64,000 nucleotides of DNA from Leifsonia shinshuensis (GTDB lineage Bacteria; Actinomycetota; Actinomycetes; Actinomycetales; Microbacteriaceae), in the NCBI RefSeq assembly GCF_022606355.1, contig NZ_JAHHZQ010000001.1, positions 806,001 to 870,000 of the forward strand, written 5' to 3'. Numbering within the stretch: position 1 is the first letter of the stretch; the number at the start of each line of letters is the position of its first letter. Below the pieces are notes generated by a model. That model saw nothing but the letters and a program-made list of their open reading frames with translations, did no database searches and was not told the DNA's origin. Below are positions 8,942 through 17,781 of this stretch, in pieces. Made by a program: the position numbers and the translations under genes.

Positions 8942-9760
8942 TCACTGCAGGATGGCGAAATCCCACGGGTCGGTGCGCAGCTCGCTGACGGTGACCTCCA
9001 CGCCCGGCAGCGCCGCGCGCAGGGACTCCGCCGCCGTGTCGAGCCACAGCCATTCGCTCGCCCAGTGCGAGACGTCGAGGAGCGCCGGGCCGCCGCCGAG
9101 CACGGCCTGCTCGCGCGCCTCGGAGGCGGGATGGTGCCGCAGGTCGGCCGTGATGTAGACGTCGGCCCCGCGGACCGCCTCCGTCGCGAGCAGCGAGTCG
9201 CCCGCGCCGCCGCACACGGCGACGCGCGAGACCGGCTGGTGATAGTCGCCCGCCGCGCGCACGCCGCCCGCGGTGGGGGGAAGCAGATCGGCGAGGACGC
9301 GCGCGAGGGCGCCGAGGGTCAGGGGCTCGGCGAGCGTGCCGACCCGCCCGATCCCGGTGACGCCGTCGGCTGCCGGGGTGATCGGTGCAGTGTCGGTGAG
9401 GCCGAGGGCCGCCGCCAATACCGCACTCGTGCCGTCGGCCACGACGTCGGCGTTGGTGTGCGCGGCGATGAGGGCGCAGTCGGCGCGGATCAGCGTCGCC
9501 AGCAGCGCACCCTTGTATCGATCTTCTGCGATGGAGGTCACGCCGCGCAGGAGCAGCGGGTGGTGCGCGATCAGGAGGTCGGCGTCGAGGCCGACGGCTT
9601 CGTCGACCGTCGCGGCGACGGCGTCCACGGTGAGGAGGATGCGGTCGATCGGAGCATCGGGGTCGCCTGAGATCAGGCCGGGCGCATCCCACCCCTCCGC
9701 GCCGGCGATCGGCCAGAGCGCTTCGACGACGTCGCAGACGGAACGGAGAGTGTGCGGCAC
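8942..9760 (-). CDS. Nif3-like dinuclear metal-centre protein
   Basis: Member of the Nif3/YbgI family, hexameric proteins with a two-metal site; a GTP cyclohydrolase or related activity has been proposed but the role is unsettled. The 272 residues show the paired-histidine motif LIAHHPLLL near residue 63, AAHTNADVV, and the C-terminal YITADLRHHPASEARE and LLDVSHWASEW segments that complete the metal site. GTG start at 9760 has TAGGCT 7 nt upstream, suggesting a leaderless message. Co-directional with the downstream zinc-ribbon-like gene. Confidence 0.9.
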   Translation of the reverse strand: MPHTLRSVCDVVEALWPIAGAEGWDAPGLISGDPDAPIDRILLTVDAVAATVDEAVGLDADLLIAHHPLLLRGVTSIAEDRYKGALLATLIRADCALIAAHTNADVVADGTSAVLAAALGLTDTAPITPAADGVTGIGRVGTLAEPLTLGALARVLADLLPPTAGGVRAAGDYHQPVSRVAVCGGAGDSLLATEAVRGADVYITADLRHHPASEAREQAVLGGGPALLDVSHWASEWLWLDTAAESLRAALPGVEVTVSELRTDPWDFAILQ

Positions 9761-9767
9761 GCTCTAG

Positions 9768-9773
9768 AGCCTA
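9768..9773 (-). promoter_or_regulatory. -10-like hexamer of the Nif3-like gene
   Basis: TAGGCT on the minus strand, 7 nt before the GTG start. No SD sequence is present. Confidence 0.4.
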
Positions 9774-9796
9774 CGTGATCGCCGCCGCCGGGGGCT

Positions 9797-9894
9797 CGTC
9801 GGCAACGGAGGGGATCCGACTCGACACGCCGTCGCGCCGCAGCCGGCGGAGGTGATCGGAGGGCCGCCCGCGACCGGCTCCTCCGTTGCCGACG
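9797..9894. repeat. 98-bp element with 15-bp perfect terminal inverted repeats
   Basis: Arms 9797-9811 and 9880-9894 are exact reverse complements (CGTCGGCAACGGAGG type) enclosing 68 bp. It fills most of the gap between the NCS1 permease 3' end (9901) and the Nif3-like gene start (9760). It could be a long-stem terminator for the permease gene or a small non-autonomous element. No target-site duplication was seen. Confidence 0.55.
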
Positions 9895-9900
9895 CCGCCG

Positions 9901-12333
9901 CTACGCCTGCGCCCGCTCCTGGCGGCGCACCGCAGGGATGCCCGACACCATCGGCGTGAGCAGCCCCACGGCGAGCGCGATCACGACGCCCACGTTGCTC
10001 GCGCCGATCCCCGCGTGCGGGTCGACGCCCAGCGTCCGGAAGAGATAGCCCTCCCACGCGAGCCACGGCAGCGACGAGCTCACGAAGCCGAGTCCCAGCG
10101 CGCTGGCGACGACCAGCATTGCGAGGTTGGGCCAGCGCCAGTCCGGGTACACGCCACCGCGGGTCAGCAGCGACGGCTGGTGGAACCTGCGGGTGCGCAG
10201 CATCATCTCCCCGGTGAACAGCCCCGCCCAGGCCGCCACCGGGACGGCGAGGGTGGTGGGGACGCCGCGCACGACATCGTCGAGGTCGCGCACCGTGAGC
10301 GTCAGCGCGACCCCGGCGACGGCGATGGCGCCCGCCACGATCACGGTGCTCCACCGCCTCCCGAGCCGGACGCCGAGCGCATCCAGGGTGAAGCCTCCCG
10401 AGTACATGGTCAGCACGAGCGCCGAGATCAGGCTGAGACCGACCGCGAGCAGCAGCGGCACCGGATACCAGGCCGGCAGCCCGAGACGGGTGAGCCCGGC
10501 GACCGGATCGCGCGCGATGTCGGCGGCCAGCGACGGATCGGAGGCGGCGAGCAGTCCGCCGTAGGAGACCAGGACGAACGGCGGCACACCGGCTCCGAAG
10601 GTCGCCCACAGCATGCCGGCCGCGCCGGACGACTTCGGGCGCTGATAGCGTGCGACCTCTGCGCTGCTCATCGCCCAGGCCAGGCCGACATAGCTGAAGA
10701 CCAGCACGGCTCCCGTGACGACGTGCGTCCAGACAGCATCGGGCACGCCGAGCGCGCGCGTCAGGTCGACGTGCCGCCAGGTGGCGGCGATCATCACGAC
10801 GATCAGCACCGCGGACGCGATCGTCAGCACCAGCTGCACGCGCGCGAGCAGCCCGTAGCCGAAGTAGGCGACGACCCCGGCGACGGCCACGGTGACCAGG
10901 AGCGCGAACGTCGTCGGCCCGACGCCGAGCTGCGACCAGCCGCCGGCGATGGCGACGGACCCGGTCGCCGCCGCAGCCAGCCACAGCAGCACCGCCCCCC
11001 AGAACACCTTGGTCACGAGGGCGAGCGCGGTCGGCACGGCGTTGCCGAGCAGACCGAAAGCGGCACGGGAGACGACCATCGTCGGCTGCCCGCTCCACTT
11101 GCCGGCCAGGGTGCCCAATCCCAGCGGGAGGAACGACAGCGCGACGCCGACGAGTGTGGCCACGAGCAGCTGCCGGAGGCTGAGCCCGAGCAGGAACAGC
11201 GTTGCGCCGACGCCGATGCTGATGAGCGAGGACGTGCCGGCGAACCACAGCCAGAACAGCCGGGACGCCCGCCCGGCCCGCTGCTCCAGCGGGGTCGGCT
11301 CCAGGTCGGCCGTCTCCGGCACGAACGGCGGGGGCTGCGCCGGAGGCGCACCGAAGAGCACGGAGCCGTCGGGCAGGCGCGGCGTCGCCACCGGTGTGGG
11401 AGCGCCGGCCCGCACGTCGTCGGCGTCGTCGGCGACATCCCCGTCGATGTGGTCGGGCCTGGCCGTCGTCGCACCGAGGTCGTGGGCGACCAGCGGCTCC
11501 TGCGCCGCGAGCAGAACGACCACCGGCGCGGAGGGCAGGACGTCCGAGATCAGCGGGACGGGCTGGGAGTCGCGCGGAGCGAACTCCTCGGGGACGAGCC
11601 CGAGCGGCTCGACCCGCGCGGGAGTCGACGTGTCGGCGGGGGGCTCGGACTCCCGGCCGGCCGCGGGCGACTCCATAGCGACAGCGGGGAACTTCGGGGG
11701 TGAGACGTCCTCCGCGACCGCTGCCGGGGGTGCGGGAGGCGGCGGCGGTTTCGGCGGCGTCGGTTTCGGCTGCGGAACGGCCGCGCCGACCCACGCGCTG
11801 TAGGTCGGCTGCGGTCCCGTGTCCCGCTTCCGCACAGGGAGGTCGTCGAAGCTGATCAGCTGCGTCGGCGGGCCGGCCCAGTCATCCTCGTCCTCGTCCT
11901 CGTCGTCGGCGCCCGAGTCCGCGTCGGGCTCGTCGGCAACCGGCTTGTCCGCAACGGGCGTTTCAGCGACGGGCGTGCCGGCAACGGGAGCCGCGGTGAC
12001 CTCTGCGGCGCGCGGCTCGGCCTCCCGCACCCGCTCCTCCGTCCCGACCACCGGGATGGATGAGGTCGCCGCCCTGGCGTCCAGCACCGACTGCAGGTGC
12101 GCGATCGCCGCGGTCGTATCGTGGATCCTCAGGTCGGCGTCCACGATGGCGGTGACCTCGTCGTCGCTGAGCGCGGCGGCGTCGGGCCGCACCACCGTCG
12201 GCCCCGCGATGATCGGGACCGCTGCAGTGACGCGATCCACCTCGGCCTGCAGGGCGTCGGCCAGCTCGTCGTCGCTGTGGCGGATCCTGCGGTCCGGCTC
12301 GGCGACGCCCTCCCCATCAACGCCATCGGCCAT
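9901..12333 (-). CDS. NCS1-type (purine/cytosine permease-like) transporter with long disordered N-terminus
   Basis: 810 residues. Residues about 359-805 are a 12-helix permease resembling nucleobase:cation symporter-1 proteins ([57 protein letters not shown]). Residues 1-358 have no recognisable domain: helical start, VAxxP repeats (114-135), an acidic run (DDEDEDEDD, 143-151), a [10 protein letters not shown] stretch and many Pro/Ala/Asp residues. Family members are usually near 450-500 residues. The substrate is unknown and the extension may be a cytoplasmic interaction or regulatory tail. ATG at 12333 has TAGGCT 6 nt upstream; identical ATG contexts recur at 12392 and 12451. Confidence 0.8.
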   Translation of the reverse strand: MADGVDGEGVAEPDRRIRHSDDELADALQAEVDRVTAAVPIIAGPTVVRPDAAALSDDEVTAIVDADLRIHDTTAAIAHLQSVLDARAATSSIPVVGTEERVREAEPRAAEVTAAPVAGTPVAETPVADKPVADEPDADSGADDEDEDEDDWAGPPTQLISFDDLPVRKRDTGPQPTYSAWVGAAVPQPKPTPPKPPPPPAPPAAVAEDVSPPKFPAVAMESPAAGRESEPPADTSTPARVEPLGLVPEEFAPRDSQPVPLISDVLPSAPVVVLLAAQEPLVAHDLGATTARPDHIDGDVADDADDVRAGAPTPVATPRLPDGSVLFGAPPAQPPPFVPETADLEPTPLEQRAGRASRLFWLWFAGTSSLISIGVGATLFLLGLSLRQLLVATLVGVALSFLPLGLGTLAGKWSGQPTMVVSRAAFGLLGNAVPTALALVTKVFWGAVLLWLAAAATGSVAIAGGWSQLGVGPTTFALLVTVAVAGVVAYFGYGLLARVQLVLTIASAVLIVVMIAATWRHVDLTRALGVPDAVWTHVVTGAVLVFSYVGLAWAMSSAEVARYQRPKSSGAAGMLWATFGAGVPPFVLVSYGGLLAASDPSLAADIARDPVAGLTRLGLPAWYPVPLLLAVGLSLISALVLTMYSGGFTLDALGVRLGRRWSTVIVAGAIAVAGVALTLTVRDLDDVVRGVPTTLAVPVAAWAGLFTGEMMLRTRRFHQPSLLTRGGVYPDWRWPNLAMLVVASALGLGFVSSSLPWLAWEGYLFRTLGVDPHAGIGASNVGVVIALAVGLLTPMVSGIPAVRRQERAQA

Positions 12334-12494
12334 GCTCGAAGCCTACGACGGGAACATCCTCCAGGTCAGGGGTCAACAACGCCATCGGCCATGCTCGAAG
12401 CCTACGACGGGAACATCCTCCAGGTCAGGGGTCAACAACGCCATCCGCCATGCTCGACGCCCACGACGGGAAGGTCGGGCGGGTCAGGGGTCAT
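12318..12494 (-). repeat. Three tandem 59-bp units duplicating the NCS1 gene start region
   Basis: Units begin at about 12318, 12377 and 12436; the first two are nearly identical and the third is diverged. Read on the minus strand each unit has ATGGCSGATGGCGTTG and a TAGGCT-like hexamer just before the next ATG. The two upstream copies therefore carry their own start codon and encode an 8-residue peptide MADGVVDP before TGA, while the copy nearest the gene continues into the permease. Units also contain TTGACC and GGAGG. Confidence 0.85.
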
Positions 12495-12511
12495 CCGCGC
12501 CCCGGGCGAAG

Positions 12512-12517
12512 TACCAT
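12512..12517 (+). promoter_or_regulatory. -10-like hexamer of thyA
   Basis: TACCAT ends 7 nt before the thyA ATG; no SD sequence is present. Supports ATG 12525 as start. Confidence 0.4.
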
Positions 12518-12524
12518 CGTCTCG

Positions 12525-13334
12525 ATGAGCACGCCGATCCCGACTCCGTACGAAGACCTGCTGCGCGACGTCCTCGCGAACGGCAGCCACAAGTCCGACC
12601 GCACAGGGACGGGCACGCGCAGCGTGTTCGGTCGCCAGCTGCGGTTCGACCTCGCAGAGGGTTTCCCCCTGATCACCACCAAGCGCGTCCACTTCAAGTC
12701 GATCGCCTACGAGCTGCTGTGGTTCCTGCGCGGCGAGAGCAACGTGGGCTGGCTGCGCGACAACGGTGTGACGATCTGGGACGAGTGGGCAGACGAGCGC
12801 GGCGAGCTCGGCCCGGTCTACGGCGTCCAGTGGCGGTCGTGGCCGGCGCCCGACGGAACCCACATCGACCAGATCCAGCAGGTCATCGACACCCTGCGCC
12901 GCGACCCCGACTCCCGGCGCATCATCGTCTCCGCGTGGAACGTCGCCGACATCCCGGACATGGCACTCGCCCCCTGTCACGCGTTCTTCCAGTTCTACGT
13001 CGCCGACGGACGGCTTTCGTGCCAGCTCTACCAGCGCAGCGCCGACCTGTTCCTCGGCGTCCCCTTCAACATCGCCAGCTACGCCCTGCTCACACTGATG
13101 GTCGCGCAGCAGGTGGGGCTGGAGCCCGGCGAGTTCGTCTGGACGGGCGGCGACTGCCACATCTACGACAACCACGTCGAACAGGTCACCGAGCAGCTCA
13201 CGCGCGACCCGTATCCCGCGCCGACACTACGGTTCGCGCGCACCCCGGAGAGCATTTTCGACTACCGGTTCGAGGACTTCGTGATCGAGGGCTACCAGCA
13301 CCACCCGGCGATCCGCGCGGCCGTCGCGGTATGA
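12525..13334 (+). CDS. thyA: Thymidylate synthase
   Basis: Converts dUMP to dTMP with methylene-tetrahydrofolate, producing dihydrofolate. 269 residues. Visible signatures: [14 protein letters not shown], the folate/nucleotide segment [13 protein letters not shown], catalytic cysteine in [32 protein letters not shown] and the C-terminal [10 protein letters not shown]. The product dihydrofolate is the substrate of the next gene, which overlaps it by 4 bp (ATGA). An in-frame upstream ATG at 12450 would add 25 residues lying in the tandem repeat and is rejected. Confidence 0.96.
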   Translation: MSTPIPTPYEDLLRDVLANGSHKSDRTGTGTRSVFGRQLRFDLAEGFPLITTKRVHFKSIAYELLWFLRGESNVGWLRDNGVTIWDEWADERGELGPVYGVQWRSWPAPDGTHIDQIQQVIDTLRRDPDSRRIIVSAWNVADIPDMALAPCHAFFQFYVADGRLSCQLYQRSADLFLGVPFNIASYALLTLMVAQQVGLEPGEFVWTGGDCHIYDNHVEQVTEQLTRDPYPAPTLRFARTPESIFDYRFEDFVIEGYQHHPAIRAAVAV

Positions 13335-13810
13335 GCCTCGCTCTCATCTGGGCCGAGGCCCACGACCGGGTCATCGGCGCGGGCGGTGTGATGCCGTGGC
13401 ACCTTCCGGAGGACCTGAAGCACTTCCGCGAGCAGACCGGAGCCGACCCGGTCGTGATGGGCCGCCGCACGTGGGAGTCCCTCCCCGAGCGCTTCCGGCC
13501 GTTGCCCGGCCGGGCCAACATCGTCGTGACGCGCCAGCAGGACTTCGACGCGCCAGGTGCGACGGTCGTCCACTCCCTCCAGGACGCGCTGAGCGGCCAC
13601 GACGGCTCGACCGTCTGGGTGATCGGCGGCGCAGAGCTCTACGGGCAGGCGCTGCCGCTGGCCGACCGTGTGGAGGTCACCGAGATCGACCTCGACGTGG
13701 CCGGCGACACCGTCGCGCCCGCGCTCGGGCCGGAATGGCATGGCGAGCGAGGACAGTGGCTTCAGGCCGCGAGCGGACTGCGCTACCGGTTCATCCGCTA
13801 CCTCAGGTGA
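13331..13810 (+). CDS. folA: Dihydrofolate reductase
   Basis: NADPH-dependent reduction of dihydrofolate to tetrahydrofolate; regenerates the cofactor used by ThyA. 159 residues with the family pattern [25 protein letters not shown], the acidic catalytic residue in the EDLKHFRE helix, [19 protein letters not shown] and the NADPH loop [14 protein letters not shown]. Translationally coupled to thyA. The stop overlaps the 3' end of the convergent DUF1345 gene by 8 bp. Confidence 0.95.
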   Translation: MSLALIWAEAHDRVIGAGGVMPWHLPEDLKHFREQTGADPVVMGRRTWESLPERFRPLPGRANIVVTRQQDFDAPGATVVHSLQDALSGHDGSTVWVIGGAELYGQALPLADRVEVTEIDLDVAGDTVAPALGPEWHGERGQWLQAASGLRYRFIRYLR

Positions 13811-14447
13811 GACCGGCCACCAGGTTGACGGTCGCGGCGACGATCACCGTGCCGAACACATACGACAGCAGTGTGTGGCCCAGGATCGTGCGACGCAGAT
13901 ACGAACTCGTGATGTTCGTGTCGGACACTTGGAACGTCATCCCCAGCGTGAACGCCAGGTACGCGAAGTCGCTGTACCGCGGCGGGTCGTCCTGGTTGAA
14001 GTCCACGCCGCCGTCCCGCCGGTAGTAGATGCGCGCGTAGCGCAACGTGTAGAGCGTGTGGACGAGCAACCACGACAGCGCGACGCTCACGATGGCGAGC
14101 AACGCCACCCCGATCTGCGCGCCGCCCTTCAGGCTGCGCGCGTCGACCAGCACCCAGACGACCGCGATCACACTGGCCAAGGCCGCGATGATCAGGACGA
14201 GATCCACCGTCCTGCGACCGGGATCCTCCAGCGTCGCGTGGCTCTTGGTGTCCGCCGCACCCATGCGCCAGATGGCCGACCAGACCCAGACGACGTACAC
14301 CAGGCACGCCATCGCCCAGCCGGCGATGACCGCGTGGTGCACGACGTCGAAGAAGGAGGCCGCGACCGCTACGACCACCCCGACGGCCAGGGACAGATAC
14401 AGCTTCACGCGGGTGCGGCCCCGGCCGCGCTTCAGTTCGTCCGTCAC
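13803..14447 (-). CDS. DUF1345 membrane protein
   Basis: A 214-residue inner-membrane protein with about five helices (residues ~17-35, 42-60, 80-100, 115-135, and C-terminal 190-212). The conserved C-terminal segment DDPPRYSDFAYLAFTLGMTFQVSD followed by LRRTILGHTLLSYVFGTVIVA is diagnostic of the DUF1345 family, whose function is unknown. GTG at 14447 is preferred because the longer form from 14546 would run into the divergent aspC coding region; the added residues look unlike coding sequence. Confidence 0.8.
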   Translation of the reverse strand: MTDELKRGRGRTRVKLYLSLAVGVVVAVAASFFDVVHHAVIAGWAMACLVYVVWVWSAIWRMGAADTKSHATLEDPGRRTVDLVLIIAALASVIAVVWVLVDARSLKGGAQIGVALLAIVSVALSWLLVHTLYTLRYARIYYRRDGGVDFNQDDPPRYSDFAYLAFTLGMTFQVSDTNITSSYLRRTILGHTLLSYVFGTVIVAATVNLVAGLT

Positions 14448-14496
14448 AGTCTGGATGTTCGCACGCCACGGCCGGGCGAGCGCGCCAGCGCGCCGG

Positions 14497-14502
14497 TACG
14501 AT
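14497..14502 (+). promoter_or_regulatory. -10-like hexamer of aspC
   Basis: TACGAT followed by 6 nt and the GTG start at 14509; no SD sequence. Fits the leaderless pattern seen elsewhere in the window. Confidence 0.4.
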
Positions 14503-14508
14503 CGGATT

Positions 14509-15798
14509 GTGACCACCGCTCCCGCTCCCCTCGCCGACCTCGACACCGAAGCGCTGCGCGCCGCCCACGCGGAGTTCGCGCGCGCCTACGACGCCCTCGC
14601 GGCCCGTGGCCTCGCGCTCGACATCACCCGTGGCAAGCCGTCCGCCGAGCAGCTCGACCTCTCCGACGACCTGCTGCACCTGCCCGACGGCGCGTTCCGC
14701 GACGCCGCGGGAACCGACCTGCGCAACTACGGAGGCCCGAACGGCCTCCCGGAGCTGCGGGCGATCTTCGCCGACGCGCTGCGCGTGCCGCCGGCGCAGC
14801 TTCTCGCGCTCGGCAACTCCAGCCTGACGGTCATGCACGACACCGTCGCGCAGGCGCTGCTGCACGGTGTCCCCGGCGGCGACCTCCCGTGGGGCCGCCA
14901 GCCGATCTCGTTCCTGGCGCCGGTGCCGGGCTACGACCGCCACTTCACGATCTGCGAGCGCTTCGGCATCCGCATGATCGCGGTGCCGATGAACGACGAC
15001 GGCCCCGACATCGCGATCATCGAGACGCTGCTCGCGACCGACGACAGCATCAAGGGCATGTGGTGCGTGCCGGTGTACTCCAACCCCACCGGCGCGGTCT
15101 ACAGCGAGGAGGTCGCCCGCGCGCTCGTCTCGTTGCCCGCCGCTGCCGACTTCCGCCTGTTCTGGGACAACGCGTACGTCGTGCATCACCTCTCCGACGA
15201 ACGGCCGGAGCCGATCGACGTCCTGGCGCTGGCCGCCGAGGCGGGCAACCCCGACCGCCCGCTGATCTTCGCCTCCACGTCCAAGGTCACCTACCCGGGT
15301 GCCGGAGTCGCGTTCATCGGCGCCTCCGAGGCGAACATCGCCTGGTTCCAGCGCAACTCGGCCGCGCAGAGCATCGGCCCCGACAAGCTGAACCAGCTGC
15401 GCCACGTCCAGTTGCTGCGCGACGCCGACGGCCTGGCCGCGCACATGGAGAAGCACCGCGCCATCCTCGCGCCGAAGTTCGCCGCGGTCGACGAGACCTT
15501 CCGCGCCCGCCTGGAGCCGTGGGGCGCCGGTGCGTGGAACGCTCCGCTCGGCGGCTACTTCGTCAGCCTCGACGTGCTCGACGGCTGCGCCAAGCGCGCC
15601 GTGCAGCTGGCCAAGGAGGCCGGGATCGCGGTCACGCCCGCGGGCGCGACCTTCCCATACGGTGAGGACCCGCGGGACGCGAACATCCGCATCGCGCCCA
15701 CCTTCCCTCCGCTGACCGAGCTGCGCGAGGCCCTCGACGGCCTGTGCACGGCGATCCTGCTCGCCGAGACCGAGGCGCTGCTGGCCGAGCGGAACTGA
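14509..15798 (+). CDS. aspC: Aspartate aminotransferase, class Ic type
   Basis: PLP enzyme interconverting aspartate/2-oxoglutarate and oxaloacetate/glutamate. At 429 residues it aligns in memory with the mycobacterial AspC (Rv3722c) type: LDITRGKPSAEQLDLSDDLL, RNYGGPNGLPELRAIFA, PVPGYDRHFTICERFGI, FRLFWDNAYVVHHL, the PLP lysine in FASTSKVTYPGAGVAF, SIGPDKLNQLRHVQ and NIRIAPTFPP. GTG start at 14509 has a -10-like hexamer just upstream and no SD. The next gene starts one base after its stop, so they are probably co-transcribed. Confidence 0.88.
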   Translation: MTTAPAPLADLDTEALRAAHAEFARAYDALAARGLALDITRGKPSAEQLDLSDDLLHLPDGAFRDAAGTDLRNYGGPNGLPELRAIFADALRVPPAQLLALGNSSLTVMHDTVAQALLHGVPGGDLPWGRQPISFLAPVPGYDRHFTICERFGIRMIAVPMNDDGPDIAIIETLLATDDSIKGMWCVPVYSNPTGAVYSEEVARALVSLPAAADFRLFWDNAYVVHHLSDERPEPIDVLALAAEAGNPDRPLIFASTSKVTYPGAGVAFIGASEANIAWFQRNSAAQSIGPDKLNQLRHVQLLRDADGLAAHMEKHRAILAPKFAAVDETFRARLEPWGAGAWNAPLGGYFVSLDVLDGCAKRAVQLAKEAGIAVTPAGATFPYGEDPRDANIRIAPTFPPLTELREALDGLCTAILLAETEALLAERN

Positions 15799-15799
15799 C

Positions 15800-16342
15800 G
15801 TGGCCGCGCACCGGCGCGACGCGACCGATCCTCCCGGGGCCGGTCGAGCCTGGGAGGTCCGTCCGGCCGTGGAGGCCGACTGGCGCGCCTACCGGGCGAT
15901 CCGGCTGGAGATGCTCGAGGACACGCCGATCGCGTTCCTCGAGACGCTGGAGGCTGCTCACGCGCACCCGGAGGAGCACTGGCGACGCCGCGCGGCGAAC
16001 GGGTCGTCCACCAGCCGGTTGTTCTGCGCCGTCACCGACGACGGACGCTGGCTCGGCACCATGGGCGGCTTCCACGCCACGGGCTCGCCGGATCCGCACC
16101 TGGTCGGCGTCTACGTGACGCCGTCGCGGCGCGGCCCCGCGCACGGCGTCGCGGACGCTCTTCTCGACGCGGTCGTCGGCTGGGCGCGGCTGCGCTCCGG
16201 GCGGCTGCTGCTGGAGGTGCACGAGCACAACCTGCCGGCGATCCGCTACTACGAGCGACACGGCTTCACCTTCACCGGCCGCACGCAGCCGTACCCGCTG
16301 GACCGGACCGCGCTCGAACTCGAGATGGCGGTCGAGCTCTAG
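15800..16342 (+). CDS. GNAT-family N-acetyltransferase
   Basis: Acetyl-CoA-dependent acetyltransferase, 180 residues. The GNAT core runs from VRPAVEADWRAYRAIRLEML through HLVGVYVTPSRRGPAHGVADALLDAVVGWA to LEVHEHNLPAIRYYERHGFTFTGRT, which contains motifs A and B and the terminal N..A..YYE.HGF signature. The usual Q/RxxGxG/A acetyl-CoA loop reads RRGPAHGVA, a mild deviation. GTG start one base after the aspC stop implies coupling. Substrate unknown. Confidence 0.85.
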   Translation: MAAHRRDATDPPGAGRAWEVRPAVEADWRAYRAIRLEMLEDTPIAFLETLEAAHAHPEEHWRRRAANGSSTSRLFCAVTDDGRWLGTMGGFHATGSPDPHLVGVYVTPSRRGPAHGVADALLDAVVGWARLRSGRLLLEVHEHNLPAIRYYERHGFTFTGRTQPYPLDRTALELEMAVEL

Positions 16343-16358
16343 CCGGCGTGCGTGGCGC

Positions 16359-17093
16359 TCAGACCTCGCCGAACCCGCTCTCGACAAGCTCGACCAGCGC
16401 ATCGACGGCGGCTTCGCCCTCGTCGTCCGGAGATGCGATCGAGGCGGTCGAGCCGGCGGTCAAGCCGAGTGACATCACGCCTAGGAGGCTCTTGGCATCC
16501 TTCCCGTTGACCGTCACCTTCACCGGGAAGGTGTTCGCCAGCTTCACGAACTCGGCCGCCGGGCGCGCGTGCAGTCCTTGCGGGTTGCGCACCAGCACCT
16601 CGCGCTCGTAGCCGCTGTCGCCTCGCCTGCCTCCGTCGTCGCGCGGCTCGGCCGTCGGCGTGCCGGGGTCGGCCTCGGGCGCCGGGGACTGCTCCGCGCC
16701 TCCCCACGCCGACCGTGCGCCCTCGACGGCGGCGGCGACGCCCTCCAGGTCGGCTCCGGTCTCCGCCGCCACCGCTGCGGCGACACCGCCCTCGACGAAC
16801 GGGCCGTCGACCACGCGAACGCGCGCGCGCTCGTCGTCGGGCAGCAGGTCCAGCACCGTCTCGGCCGTCAGCAGGGCGGAGCCGAGGTCGCTCACGACCA
16901 CGACGCCCGCGCCTTGGTCGGCCTCGCCGACCGCGGTCATGACCTTGCCGAAGCTCGTGCCGATCCCGTCGTCGTCCGTCCCGCCTGCGGCCAGCAGCGG
17001 CACCGACGGCGCCATCTGCCCGGCGAGGGCGACGACACCGGCGGCGAGCTGCGAGCTGTGCGAGACGAAGACGATCCCGACCGTCCCACTCAT
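16359..17093 (-). CDS. dhaM: PTS-dependent dihydroxyacetone kinase phosphotransferase subunit DhaM fused to HPr
   Basis: Relays phosphate from the PTS to the ADP bound on DhaL. Residues 1-130 form an EIIA-mannose-like domain with active His12 (FVSHSSQLAAG) and VVVSDLGSALLTAE. A Pro/Asp-rich linker (135-162) leads to an HPr domain (163-244) with phospho-His175 (GLHARPAAEF) and DAKSLLGVMSLGL around the regulatory serine. Unlike the E. coli protein there is no EI-like third domain. 4-bp overlap with dhaL. Confidence 0.93.
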   Translation of the reverse strand: MSGTVGIVFVSHSSQLAAGVVALAGQMAPSVPLLAAGGTDDDGIGTSFGKVMTAVGEADQGAGVVVVSDLGSALLTAETVLDLLPDDERARVRVVDGPFVEGGVAAAVAAETGADLEGVAAAVEGARSAWGGAEQSPAPEADPGTPTAEPRDDGGRRGDSGYEREVLVRNPQGLHARPAAEFVKLANTFPVKVTVNGKDAKSLLGVMSLGLTAGSTASIASPDDEGEAAVDALVELVESGFGEV

Positions 17094-17722
17094 CCGGCTG
17101 CTCCGGCAGCGGCCCGGAGGATCAGGGCCGTCGACTGCGCTCCCGGGTCGCGATGGCCGGCGGAACGCTCACCCAGGTAGCTGGCGCGGCCCTTGCGGGC
17201 CACGAGCGGGATGGTCGCGTCCGATCCCTTCTCGGCGGCATCGGCCGCGGCGGAGAGGACGGCCGCGGGGTCGGCCCCCGCGGCGAGTGCGGCCGAGGCC
17301 GCCTCCACCGCGGGGGTCCAGGCGTCGATCATGGTCTTGTCGCCCGGTTCCGCCTTGCCGCGGGACACGATGCCGTCGCGAGCCGCCGCCAGGAGCGCCA
17401 CGAGGGTCTCCGCGTCGATCGTCTCGGCGTCCCCCACCGGCTCCGCCGCCTTGAGGAAGGCGGTGCCGTAGAGGGGGCCGGAGGCTCCACCGACCGTGGA
17501 GATCAGGGTCATCGCGATCGAGCGCAGCGCCGCGGACGGCGTCGCGTCGCCCGGCAGCTTCGCCAGCGCGTCCACGGAGGCGCGGAGGCCGCGGTCCATG
17601 TTCTCGCCGTGATCGCCGTCGCCGATCTCCCGGTCGAGCGTGTTCAGCTCGCCTTTGTGCTCGGTCACGGCCTCCGCCGCAGCCGAGATCCAGGACGAGA
17701 CCCAGTTCGTGTCCAACGCCAT
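17090..17722 (-). CDS. dhaL: Dihydroxyacetone kinase ADP-binding subunit DhaL
   Basis: Holds ADP/ATP as a tightly bound cofactor and transfers phosphate to dihydroxyacetone on DhaK. 210 residues; magnesium-binding aspartates in LDREIGDGDHGENMDRG, nucleotide loop STVGGASGPLYGTAFLKA, GDKTMIDAW and the C-terminal ARKGRASYLGERSAGHRDPGA. ATG at 17722 follows a GGAAGGGA ribosome-binding site; a longer frame upstream is rejected. Between dhaK and dhaM in a three-gene unit. Confidence 0.95.
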   Translation of the reverse strand: MALDTNWVSSWISAAAEAVTEHKGELNTLDREIGDGDHGENMDRGLRASVDALAKLPGDATPSAALRSIAMTLISTVGGASGPLYGTAFLKAAEPVGDAETIDAETLVALLAAARDGIVSRGKAEPGDKTMIDAWTPAVEAASAALAAGADPAAVLSAAADAAEKGSDATIPLVARKGRASYLGERSAGHRDPGAQSTALILRAAAGAAG

Positions 17723-17781
17723 CAGCGTTCCCTTCCTCGCGTCGTCTGTGTCGTTCTGCCTGCTGATGCCCGCGGGCCCCC

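Noticed and set aside
8942-9692. Alternative minus-strand frame within the Nif3-like gene
   Set aside because: Arg-rich product with no conservation; the Nif3 frame has both metal motifs.
12450-12524. Upstream in-frame start for thyA
   Set aside because: The added residues are encoded by the 59-bp tandem repeat and are not part of thymidylate synthase; ATG 12525 fits the family and the -10-like box.
14448-14546. N-terminal extension of the DUF1345 gene
   Set aside because: It would overlap the aspC start and encode Arg/Ala-rich residues unlike the family.
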